Below are positions 27,678 to 37,050 of a stretch of 64,000 nucleotides of DNA, piece after piece (position 1 is the first letter of the stretch; every line of letters starts with the position of its first letter). Both the position numbers and the translations under genes were made by a program. The stretch covers positions 55,540 to 119,539 of the forward strand of contig NZHC01000138.1 of assembly GCA_002689655.1 (NCBI GenBank), in the 5' to 3' direction. The notes below the pieces were generated by a model. The model was not told the DNA's origin, made no database searches, and saw only the letters and a program-made list of their open reading frames with translations. This DNA comes from Rhodopirellula sp. (lineage in GTDB: Bacteria; Planctomycetota; Planctomycetia; Pirellulales; Pirellulaceae).

Positions 27678-28967
27678 ATGAAACTTTCACTCAAGCGTCG
27701 CAGGTTCTTACGCAGTGGGGGTGTCCTTATGGCACTGCCGATGCTGGAGGCCATTCCCGAAACGGCGTGTGCATCACCCAAGAACGCACCAGTCAAAGGT
27801 GACTCGCCAAAGGTCAAACGCTTTGTCTGCCTTTCGAACAACTACGGAGTCTACCAAAAAGCCTTCTTCCCAAAGACAGAGCAAGCGGGACGCAACTACG
27901 AGTTGCCAGAAACGCTGGCATCGCTTTCGCCACACCGGAACGACTTTACGGTCTTCTCCAATCTGGACCATGGCTTCACCGGCGGACACCAAGGAGTGCC
28001 TGTCTTATTAAGCGGTGTTCGCCCCGTCCTTGCTCATAACTATTCTGAAGGCAATATCAGCTTGGATCAAAAACTCGCGGAGCACCACGGTGCCGCGACG
28101 CGGTTTCCATCTCTGACGCTTGGGTGCCGCGAGCGCAACCTATTGAGCTTCACCCGAACTGGTGTTCAAGTTCCCTCAATCGACCTGAGGGCAGCTTATC
28201 GGAAAATGTTTTACGAGGATTCAGCAGAAGCAAAGATTACACAGAAAAAGCAATTTGAACGACACTCGAGCATTCTTGATGTTGTTAGAGAACAGGCAAA
28301 AGCGATGGATGGCAAAGTCAGCCAGACCGATCGCAGAAAGCTAGCTGAGTACTTCGATTCCGTCCGTACTCTTGAACAAAAGATCACGCAACAAGAACCA
28401 TGGCTGCAACGCCCCAAACCAAAACCAGAGGTCGAAGAACCCAACCCCGGCAATGGTACCGAGGAACAACTCAAAGCAATGATTGAGATTATTGCCTTGG
28501 CATTACAAACGGACTCGACCAGAGCCATTACAATGACAAGCGGTTTTGTCAATGGAGACTTTGGATTGAGTGGCGGCTACCACGGCTTCTCTCACCACGG
28601 TGAACGTGACGAAGCTGTTGCAGCACTGAAAAAGATCGAAGGATTTCAAATTTCGATGATGTCCTACTTGATTGACTTATTGAAGGCGCAACAGGACCTG
28701 ATCAATGGAGGCACCCTGTTTGATCACACTGCAATTCTGTTTGGTTGCGGAATGGCATCAGGAACACACTCGACCACCAATCTGCCCCTCGTGCTCGCCG
28801 GTGGTGGCTTTAAGCATGGAGAGCACAAGATTTACCCCGACGCTGATCACGAACGCGTTCCCGCCGCGAATTTGCTGCTTTCCATCCTGCAAAACAGCGG
28901 ACTCAACCTCGAACAATTTGGCGCCAGCAACGGAAGCTTGCGCGGCCTCGAGTTCGCGTCAAGCTAA
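27678..28967 (+). CDS. DUF1552 family Tat-exported protein
   Basis: Length 429 residues from the ATG at 27678, which places the Tat signal at the N-terminus (KRRRFLRSGGVLMALPML); another ATG at 27654 is possible, and the frame is open to 27405. Family landmarks: KRFVCLSNNYGVYQKAFFP, FTVFSNLDHGFTGGHQGVP, a NLLSFTRTGVQVP segment, LALQTDSTRAITMTSGF and AILFGCGMASGTHSTTNLP. It lies directly upstream of the cytochrome gene at 29062, so gene order in this pair is reversed relative to the other two. Periplasmic; function unknown. Confidence 0.91.
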   Translation: MKLSLKRRRFLRSGGVLMALPMLEAIPETACASPKNAPVKGDSPKVKRFVCLSNNYGVYQKAFFPKTEQAGRNYELPETLASLSPHRNDFTVFSNLDHGFTGGHQGVPVLLSGVRPVLAHNYSEGNISLDQKLAEHHGAATRFPSLTLGCRERNLLSFTRTGVQVPSIDLRAAYRKMFYEDSAEAKITQKKQFERHSSILDVVREQAKAMDGKVSQTDRRKLAEYFDSVRTLEQKITQQEPWLQRPKPKPEVEEPNPGNGTEEQLKAMIEIIALALQTDSTRAITMTSGFVNGDFGLSGGYHGFSHHGERDEAVAALKKIEGFQISMMSYLIDLLKAQQDLINGGTLFDHTAILFGCGMASGTHSTTNLPLVLAGGGFKHGEHKIYPDADHERVPAANLLLSILQNSGLNLEQFGASNGSLRGLEFASS

Positions 28968-29061
28968 TCCTAACGTTCGCTATATTTACGGCAGTGACCA
29001 CGACGAAACCGCGGTGCTCGCTGCATGACATTCATAGTCCTCGGTGTCCCGAAACAGCTTC

Positions 29062-32000
29062 ATGCTACTCCCCGCCAGCACTGTATCCGACCGACGACCA
29101 TTCTTTTCCTGGCTAGTCCTGCTCGCCAGTTGCTTGCTTACCAAATCAGCCGTTTTGGCAGACGCAACACTAACTCAGGTCACGCCATTTCTGAAACAAC
29201 ACTGCCACTCATGCCACGGCGAGAACGACCCTGAAGGTGACATTAGGCTCGACAACCTCGACATCAATCTGAACAGCATCACGACCATTGAAATCTGGCA
29301 GAGCATTCTGGATCAACTGAATCTTGGTGAAATGCCGCCTGCGGAGGAACCGCAGCCCGGCAAAGATGAGGCGAAGAAAACGATCAATACGCTGACCGCT
29401 GCTTTGGCAAGAGCGTACGAAGTCGCACAAAGCACTGGCGGCCACACGGTCCTTCGACGATTAAATCGACACGAATTAAGAAACACCTTTCGTGATCTGC
29501 TGCACCTGCAAGGGGCAGACTACCGCCCCGGTGCCACGGGTTCAAAACTGACCGACAACAATGGCAACGGTAGTGTTGAACGCACCGGCACCGATCCGCT
29601 GCGTTTTTTCCCTGAGGATGAAGAAGAAGACGGATTCTTCAACTTGGGTAACCGGCTGGTCATGTCAGATTTTCTCTTACAACTGACGCTCGGAGCCGCC
29701 GAAGAAACTCTCAGTCAGGCAACGCACGTGGAAGCGAAACCAGACACTTCACCGCTCGACTTCTCTGGACACCTCGTCAAAGGCAGAAGGAACGGTGAGC
29801 ACCTGATCGAAACGGTATCTCGGGAATTCAATCCTGATTTTGACATGATTGCGCAGGGCTACGAACGCTATGGTCGACTTGCACCATCTGACCTGCGGCA
29901 GGGCGTGGGATACTCCGCGCAGTACCAGATCACGGTCGAAGCATCGGCACACAATCCCAAGCATCCGTGGCAAGACATGCTTGAGCTTGAGGGTGACTCA
30001 CCGTTCCAATTATGTTTGAACATTGCCGACACCGGTAATCGCGGCATCGAGGGCCCCACATCGACTCCAATCACGCTCTGGACCGTCCCCGCCGATGGCA
30101 AACGGCACAAATTCACCACCTCAACGTGGATGGATCGAGGCTGGATTCCATGGCTTGGCTGGGAAAACGGATCGCATGACCGCAGCTTTCGGTCGGAAAA
30201 CATCGTCGAAACTTATTTTACGGACAGCTATCGCCCCCGCCCGGACAAAAAACTTGACAAAACGGGGCATGATGAATGGCCTCTTGAAATGACACGAGTG
30301 CTTTTCAAGAACGGCTACCAAGGTCCACACTTACGGATTCATCGCCTCATCCTTACCCCACTGATCGAAGCATGGCCTCCCAAGAGTCACCGCGTCTTGT
30401 ATGGCACAGGCTCAGGGACCGCAGATGAAATCCGTCACCTAATGACCAAATTTGCGAGCCGAGCTTTTCGCCGGGAGGTCGAGTCGCAAGAGGTGGAACC
30501 GTATGTGCAGTTGGTACTTCAAAAGAACACAGATGCAATTGTTCAAATGCCAAAAGGTATCTCCGATCTGGAGTATGAGGCCTACGACGGAAAATGGAGC
30601 AAACTACCTGATTTTAAATCCCTTGAAGCGTTTCGTGCCGGCAAGCTGAAAGAGGGATACATCGACATTAACGTCGCTCAGAAAAAAGAACATTATGCCG
30701 TTGTTTTCCATGGAAAACTCACAACGAAAACCAAGGGTGAATACCTCATCGAAATGGCTTCGGATGACGGAGCACGCATCACCATCGACGGAGAAACGGT
30801 CTTGGAACATGACGGGCTACATGGTGCAGCCCATCGCAAGCAAAAGGTGCCATTGGCAAGCGGAGAACACACCATCCGTGTGGAATATCTTGCTTATGGC
30901 CAACCCAACAGTTTCCGCGCCGGCTGGAGTGGTCCGGGATTCGGCCATCAGCGTTTATCCGTAGAAAGCTTGCACGCGAAGCAAGCCACAAAAAAGCAAG
31001 ACGATGTACCGAGCTTGATCAGAGCGATGCAAGATGGCTATGCAGCAATCCTCTGTTCGCCTCAGTTCTTGTACTTGGAAGAGAAACCCGGCCCCTTGAA
31101 TGAATACCAGGTTGCCAATCGTTTGAGTTATTTTCTTTGGTCATCGATGCCCGATGCAACCTTGTTTGAGTTGGCAACCGCAGGCACGCTAAGCAATCCT
31201 ACAGAGCTCAAACGCCAGGTTGAGCGAATGCTTCGAGACCCCAAGGCGGCTGCTTTTACACAGCACTTTACCTCAACTTGGCTTCGCATGGATCGACTGG
31301 GGAAAATGCCCCCTTCTGGTGGCGACTATCAGTTTTACAAAAACCTGAAAGTCGAACCAATGCTCTTAGAGCAAGTCACCACTTTTTTTGACAACGTACT
31401 TGCAACCAATGGACGAATCGAACAATTCATCGACGCCGACCACACGTACATGAATAGTACTCTTGCAAAATGGATTTACAAAAAAGAAGGCGTACGTGGA
31501 GATCGCATCCGCAAAGTCGCTGTTGATGACCCGCGAAGAGGTGGAATCTTTACCCTACCAGGCGTGATGACGGCCACCGCGAATGGAGTCGACACGTCAC
31601 CCGTGATCCGTGGATCGTGGTTATTGGAAAATGTCTTGGGCAGACCACCCAATCCGCCCCCGCCTGATGTCGAACCATTACCCACCGATACTCGGGAAGC
31701 AAAAACAATTCGGCAACAGCTTGAACTGCATCGAAAACACGAAGCCTGCAATAGTTGTCACGCAAAAATTGATCCAATGGGATTCGCTTTTGAGAATTTT
31801 GATGTCGTTGGACGCTGGCGAGACAATTACAAACGCTCACGAACGCCAATCGACACTTCCACGATTTTATCAACTGGCGAGTCGATTGCTGACATTGTCG
31901 AATTCAAGCAGATGCTTAAACAACGTCGGATTCAGATTGTCCAATGCCTTGCATCCAAGATGCTGACATACGCGATGGGTCGTCAACTGGAAACACTCGA

Positions 32001-32106
32001 CCGCGGCGAGGTGGATCGAATTGTGGAAGCACTTGGTGGTAAAGATGCTCGGTTACGTGACATGGTCCACGAGATTGTAAAGAGCGATTTATTCCTCAAC
32101 AACTGA
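29062..32106 (+). CDS. PSCyt1/DUF1587/DUF1592/DUF1588 cytochrome with a PA14-like insert
   Basis: Length 1014 residues from the ATG at 29062; a GTG at 29044 is the alternative. A signal peptide (FSWLVLLASCLLTKSAVLA) precedes the PSCyt1 motif CHSCHGENDPEGD. Then DUF1587 (RLNRHELRNTFRDLLHLQ), a long beta-rich region, the first half of DUF1595 (FASRAFRREVESQEVEP), a PA14-like module at roughly residues 510-640 (YAVVFHGKLTTKTKGEYLI, ASDDGARITIDGETVLEHDG, HTIRVEYLAYGQ), DUF1592 (VANRLSYFLWSSMPDATLF), DUF1588 (CNSCHAKIDPMGFAFENFD) and DUF1585 (TYAMGRQLETLDRGE). PA14 modules bind carbohydrate in many glycosidases, which supports a polysaccharide substrate. It follows its DUF1552 partner by 94 bases. 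Confidence 0.92.
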   Translation: MLLPASTVSDRRPFFSWLVLLASCLLTKSAVLADATLTQVTPFLKQHCHSCHGENDPEGDIRLDNLDINLNSITTIEIWQSILDQLNLGEMPPAEEPQPGKDEAKKTINTLTAALARAYEVAQSTGGHTVLRRLNRHELRNTFRDLLHLQGADYRPGATGSKLTDNNGNGSVERTGTDPLRFFPEDEEEDGFFNLGNRLVMSDFLLQLTLGAAEETLSQATHVEAKPDTSPLDFSGHLVKGRRNGEHLIETVSREFNPDFDMIAQGYERYGRLAPSDLRQGVGYSAQYQITVEASAHNPKHPWQDMLELEGDSPFQLCLNIADTGNRGIEGPTSTPITLWTVPADGKRHKFTTSTWMDRGWIPWLGWENGSHDRSFRSENIVETYFTDSYRPRPDKKLDKTGHDEWPLEMTRVLFKNGYQGPHLRIHRLILTPLIEAWPPKSHRVLYGTGSGTADEIRHLMTKFASRAFRREVESQEVEPYVQLVLQKNTDAIVQMPKGISDLEYEAYDGKWSKLPDFKSLEAFRAGKLKEGYIDINVAQKKEHYAVVFHGKLTTKTKGEYLIEMASDDGARITIDGETVLEHDGLHGAAHRKQKVPLASGEHTIRVEYLAYGQPNSFRAGWSGPGFGHQRLSVESLHAKQATKKQDDVPSLIRAMQDGYAAILCSPQFLYLEEKPGPLNEYQVANRLSYFLWSSMPDATLFELATAGTLSNPTELKRQVERMLRDPKAAAFTQHFTSTWLRMDRLGKMPPSGGDYQFYKNLKVEPMLLEQVTTFFDNVLATNGRIEQFIDADHTYMNSTLAKWIYKKEGVRGDRIRKVAVDDPRRGGIFTLPGVMTATANGVDTSPVIRGSWLLENVLGRPPNPPPPDVEPLPTDTREAKTIRQQLELHRKHEACNSCHAKIDPMGFAFENFDVVGRWRDNYKRSRTPIDTSTILSTGESIADIVEFKQMLKQRRIQIVQCLASKMLTYAMGRQLETLDRGEVDRIVEALGGKDARLRDMVHEIVKSDLFLNN

Positions 32107-32187
32107 ACAAGATTTTGCCGTCGTGATAGCCAAGCAACCCGCCAACTTTCCCATCAACAAACCAATCATTTAGCTCAATTTCCGGCA

Positions 32188-32710
32188 TCAAAACTTGTAC
32201 TGCACGCTTGAGCCACTGTTTTCCAACTCGATCGAGACGATACCACTGCCCTGACCTGGGTTCGCTTTCAAGAACGCAGCTTTGATCGGTACCAAGTCAA
32301 TCCAGAGAGCTCTTTGAATCAATGCCTCGCATCCGTCACCGTTGCTGTCATGCGCAACGAATAACTTGATCAACGGTGGCTGGCTTTGACTGAATGAATT
32401 GTCAGTCCAAACCACAAATCGATGAGTTTCACAGCCGCCACCATAGGCTACGACCAATTTCAGCAGGTCACCGTGCAATTCAGTAGCCTCGATATCGAAA
32501 CTATCGGACTTACGAGAGCACTGTCCGCTGACATCGACCTGCATGCTGAGCGGCTTTGCAGTCTCAGGCCCCGCATCGAATACATTTACCGCCACGTCAG
32601 AGTTATCCAAATTCGTATCAGTGACGGCCTGTTAAACCATCTTCATCACCTGAGCAGGCAACGCACAAAATCAGCAAGAACATGACTGTAAGACCGAAAA
32701 GCCGCGACAT
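32188..32710 (-). pseudogene. Lipoprotein gene split by a frameshift
   Basis: From an ATG at 32710 the minus strand encodes a good lipoprotein signal (LTVMFLLILCVACSGDED, lipobox cysteine in VACS), which stops at 32618 after 30 residues. Another frame, open from 32631 to the stop at 32188, continues with acid-rich protein: DTNLDNSDVAVNVFDAGPE, DSFDIEATELHGDLLKLVVA, a single CETHRFVVWTD strand and ending SGSSVQYKF. Joining them needs one base shift between about 32635 and 32618. The joined product would be about 170 residues of beta-rich lipoprotein, possibly a surface-exposed or calcium-binding type. Either the gene is recently broken or the assembly has an indel here. No family recognised. 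Confidence 0.6.
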
Positions 32711-32940
32711 TTACGCAACCTGTCAAAGCAGGGAAAATCTGGGCTCGCTCAACTGCAACTGGCCACAGCATCGAGACAGCCGAGACTCGTTTAGATCACG
32801 TTTTTCCCGAGCTGACCTGAGGCTGTTTCTGCCGTCCCACAGAAGATAGCTGCCACAATGAGGTGGTATACCTAACGAAAGAGTGTTTGCAGCGTGTCCG
32901 GCCAGCCATTTCCAGAACAAAGGAGGCCCGGAGATGCTAC

Positions 32941-32978
32941 AAAAAAACACGCCAAACAAATGTTGGCGTGTTTTTTTT
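32941..32978. terminator. Strong bidirectional intrinsic terminator
   Basis: CACGCCAA at 32948-32955 and TTGGCGTG at 32963-32970 form a perfect 8-base stem with a 7-base loop, flanked by seven A at 32941-32947 and eight T at 32971-32978. It works on both strands. It should end the minus-strand DUF1080 transcript (stop at 33047). It is the clearest intrinsic terminator in the window. Confidence 0.85.
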
Positions 32979-32985
32979 CGCGTGC

Positions 32986-33031
32986 ACTGGGCATTCCCGC
33001 GAGTACTGGGCATTCCCGCGAGTACTGGGCA
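32986..33031. repeat. 19-base tandem repeat, about 2.4 copies
   Basis: The unit ACTGGGCATTCCCGCGAGT occurs at 32986-33004 and 33005-33023, followed by a partial copy to 33031. It lies between the DUF1080 stop and the terminator, so it is transcribed in the 3' untranslated region. Together with the terminator it makes up most of the gap between 32711 and 33046, where I see no gene. Confidence 0.8.
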
Positions 33032-33046
33032 ACGTAGTCGTGCGGA

Positions 33047-34036
33047 CTACTTTTCCACGACCCAGATATTTCGAAACACAACTGGGTTGCTGTGGTTCTG
33101 AAGGAACAGGGAATCCGGTCCTGGCCCCTCGCCGTGTCGGCCGGGCGTTCCGTGGGTGAGCTCCAGGTCATCATGAATCACAAATCCATTGTGCTTGATG
33201 GTTGCCCGCGCGTTCTTTGTTTTCTTACCATCAGCATCATATTTCGCAGCAGTGAAATCGATGTCATACGTCTGCCATGCAAGTGGCGGCAGACACATAT
33301 TCACAATCGGCTCCGAGATCGAGTAAATGCCACCACATTCGTTGTTCTTCCCTTCAAGGCCGAATGAGTCGAGTACCTGCAGTTCATAACGACTCTGCAT
33401 GTAGACGCCACTGTTGCCGCGTCCCTGACCTGATGACTTCGGCATGAATGGAGTTCGGAATTCGATGTGCAGATGATGGTCACCCAATTTCTTTTTGCTC
33501 TCACAATTGGTTGCTCCGAGCCATTTGCCATCGACTAGTTTTCCATCCCGAAATTTTTCGGCTGAGCTGCCATCGAACAGAACAAGGGCACCTTTGGGCG
33601 GCTTCGCTCCAAGCGTATCACTCTTTCGCTCAACCTTCTTCAAGCTCCCCAGTTCTTGACCGTTGACCTGCACTGCAATTTTTCCATCGCCAATCAACAG
33701 ATCAGCTCGTTCGGACTTGGCAGTAATTTTTCCATCCTTGGACTCCGCATCCATCGTGGTTTGCCCGTCACCGCGACTCCAACCATCGCCCGGCAGACCA
33801 CCCTCATAACCAACGATTCTAAATTTTCCATCCCCCATCGCGATGACTTGGCCCCCATAGGTTTTAATACCGTCAGGTGTTTCAACGGTCCCCTTGTATT
33901 CACCCTGCAATGCAAAGTCAGGCCCAGCTTTGGCGGGATCAGTAAAAGCTTCACCGCCAGCCCCCAAAGCAGCTCCGCTTACCGAGCCAAAGAAAACCAG
34001 AACGCCAAGCGAACGAACGATGTATTGTAAATTCAA
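33047..34036 (-). CDS. Exported DUF1080 (3-keto-disaccharide hydrolase-like) protein
   Basis: A 329-residue protein with a signal peptide ending AALGA. After a ~100-residue N-terminal beta region (ALQGEYKGTVETPDG, GDGKFRIVGYEGGLPG), the DUF1080 concanavalin-like domain runs from about residue 150: KGALVLFDGSSAEKF, DHHLHIEFRTPFMP, RGNSGVYMQSRYELQVLDS, WQTYDIDFTAAKYD and the C-terminal VFRNIWVVE strand. DUF1080 proteins act on or bind carbohydrates; some are 3-keto-glycoside hydrolases. Periplasmic. The 293-base region upstream holds no gene, and the terminator at 32941-32978 is downstream. Adjacent minus-strand genes are PQQ and FG-GAP proteins, possibly part of the same exported function. Confidence 0.9.
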   Translation of the reverse strand: MNLQYIVRSLGVLVFFGSVSGAALGAGGEAFTDPAKAGPDFALQGEYKGTVETPDGIKTYGGQVIAMGDGKFRIVGYEGGLPGDGWSRGDGQTTMDAESKDGKITAKSERADLLIGDGKIAVQVNGQELGSLKKVERKSDTLGAKPPKGALVLFDGSSAEKFRDGKLVDGKWLGATNCESKKKLGDHHLHIEFRTPFMPKSSGQGRGNSGVYMQSRYELQVLDSFGLEGKNNECGGIYSISEPIVNMCLPPLAWQTYDIDFTAAKYDADGKKTKNARATIKHNGFVIHDDLELTHGTPGRHGEGPGPDSLFLQNHSNPVVFRNIWVVEK

Positions 34037-34329
34037 GATCTGACCTCATCTGAGATGTAAAAAGAAACCGGAATATCAGACAGCAGCATACCGAAACTCA
34101 AATGGATGCGGTGCCGCGACCCATTAGTTTACATGCTTTTGACGACCTTTCGCAGGTCGTTCATAATTGGCTTCAATACAACATTTCTCCGCCATTCCCC
34201 GACTGCCAGCCGCCATCAGGGCGATGCTAGTTGATCACAGAGGCAAGGCGGGGGCAAACTGACGGTTCAAAACAACATGCCCACCGTGGTTTCAAGATCA
34301 TTGCTTCAGGAGCGGATGCAACCTCGCGA

Positions 34330-35748
34330 TCATTCCTCTGGCGAGTGGATAGCCAGTAGGTTTCCCGTGGTTCGCAGATAGATAACGCCTTCAGAAATTG
34401 CCGGGCTTGCAAAGCATGGTTGCCCCATTGCGTTGCGCGACTTGATTTTGAACTCAGGCCCAGCTCCAACGACATACACATATCCATTTTCGCAAGCACA
34501 ATAAATTTTCCCATCACCTGCAACCAGCGAAGCGATCATTGACGCGCCAGAGCCTAAACGCTTTTCATAGACTTTCTCGCCGGTCTTGGCGTTGAAACAA
34601 CGTAAAATCCCACTGGAACTTCCCAGGTACAGATAATCGCCATAGACCACTGGAGTGGACATGTACGAGCCACCCTTCAGCGTACTCCAGACAATGCCAC
34701 GTTTTCGACCCTCATTTTGCGTCAAAGCATCAACATCGGATGGCGTGATATCGCCACTAGCCTCCGGCTCAACAACATAAATGGGCGACTGGGCACCATG
34801 AGCATTCGTAATAAAAATATTCCCGTGCGCTTCGAATGGCGTTGGCACAGGATTGTCGCCCCCACCATGAATCCGCCAGAGTTCATTTCCATTTTCGAAA
34901 TCGTAAGCCACGATCCACGGCCAGCCATTGATGACAACCTGCGTACGTGATGAATGTGAAAAGATTGCAGGCGTACCCCAACTTCGTTCACAATCATCGT
35001 CTCGCTTCCGCCGCCAGATTTCTTTGCCATCGGAGAGCCGAAATACTGCAACAAAGGGCTGGCTGGGGTCATCGCAAATCACCGCGATTCGATCCCCATG
35101 AATCGCTGGTGAACTGGCATATCCCCAACCAATACCGTACTTGCTGATATTGATGACACCCAAATCACGGTTCCAGATACGATTGCCCTGCAAGTCAAAA
35201 CAGTGCAGTCCCTCGGAGCCAAAAAAAGCAACGACACGGTCACCCTGAACAGCCACGCTGGTATTTGCATGGGTCGCCTTAGCGTGTCGCGTTGCTCTTG
35301 GGACACCACGGTGTGCGGTTGATCGCCACAATTCTTTCCCTGTTTTCTTGTCGTACGACAAGACAACCCAGCTCTGCGTCCCATTATCATCTGCTGCATC
35401 AGGACGACCACCGCGTCCCACTTGCAACGGCGCTTCACCTTCTTCAGCGATGGCTGTCGCAATCAAAACTTGATTTCCGCTGACCACTGGACTTGAATGC
35501 CCCAACCCCGGAACCTCAACACGCCATAGGACTCCCGTCACCTCTCCTTCCTCGGCATCAGCATTCCACGAATCGGGTAGTGCATAACCATTGGCAACGC
35601 CCTTGGCACCCACCCCTCTAAATGACGGCCAGTCTGATTCATGACTGCCAGGATCATTTCCCTCAGCCACTGGTTCCGCCGCAAAACCACTGCAACTAGT
35701 GAACAGCGAGAGTGCTAACAAGAGCGATTTGATACGCATGAATTCCAT
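34330..35748 (-). CDS. Exported PQQ-type beta-propeller protein
   Basis: Length 472 residues from an ATG at 35748; starts at 35739 and 35775 are alternatives, the latter overlapping the FG-GAP gene by 14 bases. The signal peptide is MRIKSLLLALSLFTSCSGFA. The mature protein is a single PQQ/pyrrolo-quinoline-type propeller of the outer-membrane-assembly-factor-like kind: WPSFRGVGAKGVANG, WRVEVPGLGHSSPVV, SYDKKTGKELWRS, FRLSDGKEIWRR, YDFENGNELWRIHG and RCFNAKTGEKVYEKRL. No catalytic PQQ-dehydrogenase disulfide is visible, so a binding or scaffold role is more likely than alcohol oxidation. It is 13 bases downstream of the FG-GAP gene and almost certainly cotranscribed. Confidence 0.88.
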   Translation of the reverse strand: MEFMRIKSLLLALSLFTSCSGFAAEPVAEGNDPGSHESDWPSFRGVGAKGVANGYALPDSWNADAEEGEVTGVLWRVEVPGLGHSSPVVSGNQVLIATAIAEEGEAPLQVGRGGRPDAADDNGTQSWVVLSYDKKTGKELWRSTAHRGVPRATRHAKATHANTSVAVQGDRVVAFFGSEGLHCFDLQGNRIWNRDLGVINISKYGIGWGYASSPAIHGDRIAVICDDPSQPFVAVFRLSDGKEIWRRKRDDDCERSWGTPAIFSHSSRTQVVINGWPWIVAYDFENGNELWRIHGGGDNPVPTPFEAHGNIFITNAHGAQSPIYVVEPEASGDITPSDVDALTQNEGRKRGIVWSTLKGGSYMSTPVVYGDYLYLGSSSGILRCFNAKTGEKVYEKRLGSGASMIASLVAGDGKIYCACENGYVYVVGAGPEFKIKSRNAMGQPCFASPAISEGVIYLRTTGNLLAIHSPEE

Positions 35749-35761
35749 TGAAACCACTTGA

Positions 35762-36895
35762 TTATCGTTTGGCACGGTTGAAAAAAAAACGATTCAGCGA
35801 GCCCGAGTTTGCTGTCACAATATCGTCAAATCCATCACCGTCCAGATCCCCCACATCCAGGCCATAAGTTGCAGCAGTGACATCTCCAAAACGCGTCTCT
35901 GAAAATGCGTCCCCAGTCTGCTCACTAAAAAAGGTGGCGTTAGTAAAAAACACAGCATTGCTCTGTGCCACGTTTCCAATGACAACATCGAGTGATTGAT
36001 CATTGTCCATGTCAGCAAGCTTAATTGCGTACGTCTGACTATCTGCACGACCAAACGGCACGCATGTTTCAAATCGGCCGGACGTGTCACCAAGATACAG
36101 TGCATTGGGTTGCCCAATGTTACCAGCAACCACATCCATCATTCCATCTCCATTGATATCGCCGACCGCGACTGCCCGCGTTTCATCACGTTTACCACCA
36201 AAGTAAACCTTTGTTTGAAAACCTAATTGTCCGTCGTTCAGCAGCACATAACTCTGTTGCCCGTCCCGATTCGCCAGCACCAGATCATTGTGCCCATCCT
36301 TGTTCAGATCAGCGACAGCCACGCTGATGGTTGAATCACTAGGGCCGCCAAACGTCTTTTCAATAGCAAACCCGGCGTTGCCGTCGTTGAGAAAAATACG
36401 ATTCGGTCTTCCACGACTGGTCGCAAGAATATCGACATCCCTATCCCCATCCAAATCAGCGAGCGTCAAGCTACGAACACTGCTTAGTTCACCCAAAATC
36501 GCTCCCGGAACAAACCGACCATGACCATCGTTCAACATCACCTGACTGGGTGCCATATCATTGCCGACCGCGATGTCCAAGTCACCGTCACCATCTAAAT
36601 CTGCAACTTCTGTGGCGTAGGTCGTTCGCAAGTCCGTACCTAGTCGCCGCTGCACATTGAATCGCCCGCGAACCTGATTAAGAAACAAAAAGTTCTGCTG
36701 AGGCCAATGTCGACCATTCGCGACGGCGACATCAAGATCCCCATCACCATCGAAGTCTGCCAGACGTGCCGAAGCTGTCAAATTCGCCTGTGTGCCCAAT
36801 GTAGTTCGGGTACTACTGACAAACCCTCGAGTTTCAGCAGCAGCCAGAGTTGGCAACACGATGAATACCATCAAAATTGCTGTCAGAAACTTCAT
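35762..36895 (-). CDS. Exported FG-GAP/VCBS repeat protein
   Basis: A 377-residue protein with a signal peptide (FLTAILMVFIVLPTLAAA) and six or seven copies of an FG-GAP/VCBS repeat of about 50 residues. Each carries a calcium-binding-type loop such as DFDGDGDLDVAVANG, DLDGDGDLDIAVGND, DLDGDRDVDILATS, DLNKDGHNDLVLAN, DINGDGMMDVVAGN and DLDGDGFDDIVTAN. Repeats of this type fold into an integrin-like seven-bladed propeller. A surface or periplasmic binding role is expected. First gene of a two-gene unit with the PQQ propeller downstream. Confidence 0.9.
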   Translation of the reverse strand: MKFLTAILMVFIVLPTLAAAETRGFVSSTRTTLGTQANLTASARLADFDGDGDLDVAVANGRHWPQQNFLFLNQVRGRFNVQRRLGTDLRTTYATEVADLDGDGDLDIAVGNDMAPSQVMLNDGHGRFVPGAILGELSSVRSLTLADLDGDRDVDILATSRGRPNRIFLNDGNAGFAIEKTFGGPSDSTISVAVADLNKDGHNDLVLANRDGQQSYVLLNDGQLGFQTKVYFGGKRDETRAVAVGDINGDGMMDVVAGNIGQPNALYLGDTSGRFETCVPFGRADSQTYAIKLADMDNDQSLDVVIGNVAQSNAVFFTNATFFSEQTGDAFSETRFGDVTAATYGLDVGDLDGDGFDDIVTANSGSLNRFFFNRAKR

Positions 36896-37050
36896 AAGCC
36901 TTTGCTCTTGATACCGCCCTAGAAACTGCTCGAGTAGAGCAAATCACCGGTTCGACACTGGCCTGCTGTCGAGCTCTTACAAACCGACTTTCGTAGCACA
37001 TTAACTTTCGACCACCCAAAATACAATCGGATATTTTTCGTGCGGAGGCC

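Noticed and set aside
32986..33031. Possible CRISPR-like array
   Set aside because: The 19-base units are directly adjacent with no spacers and only 2.4 copies; no cas genes nearby.
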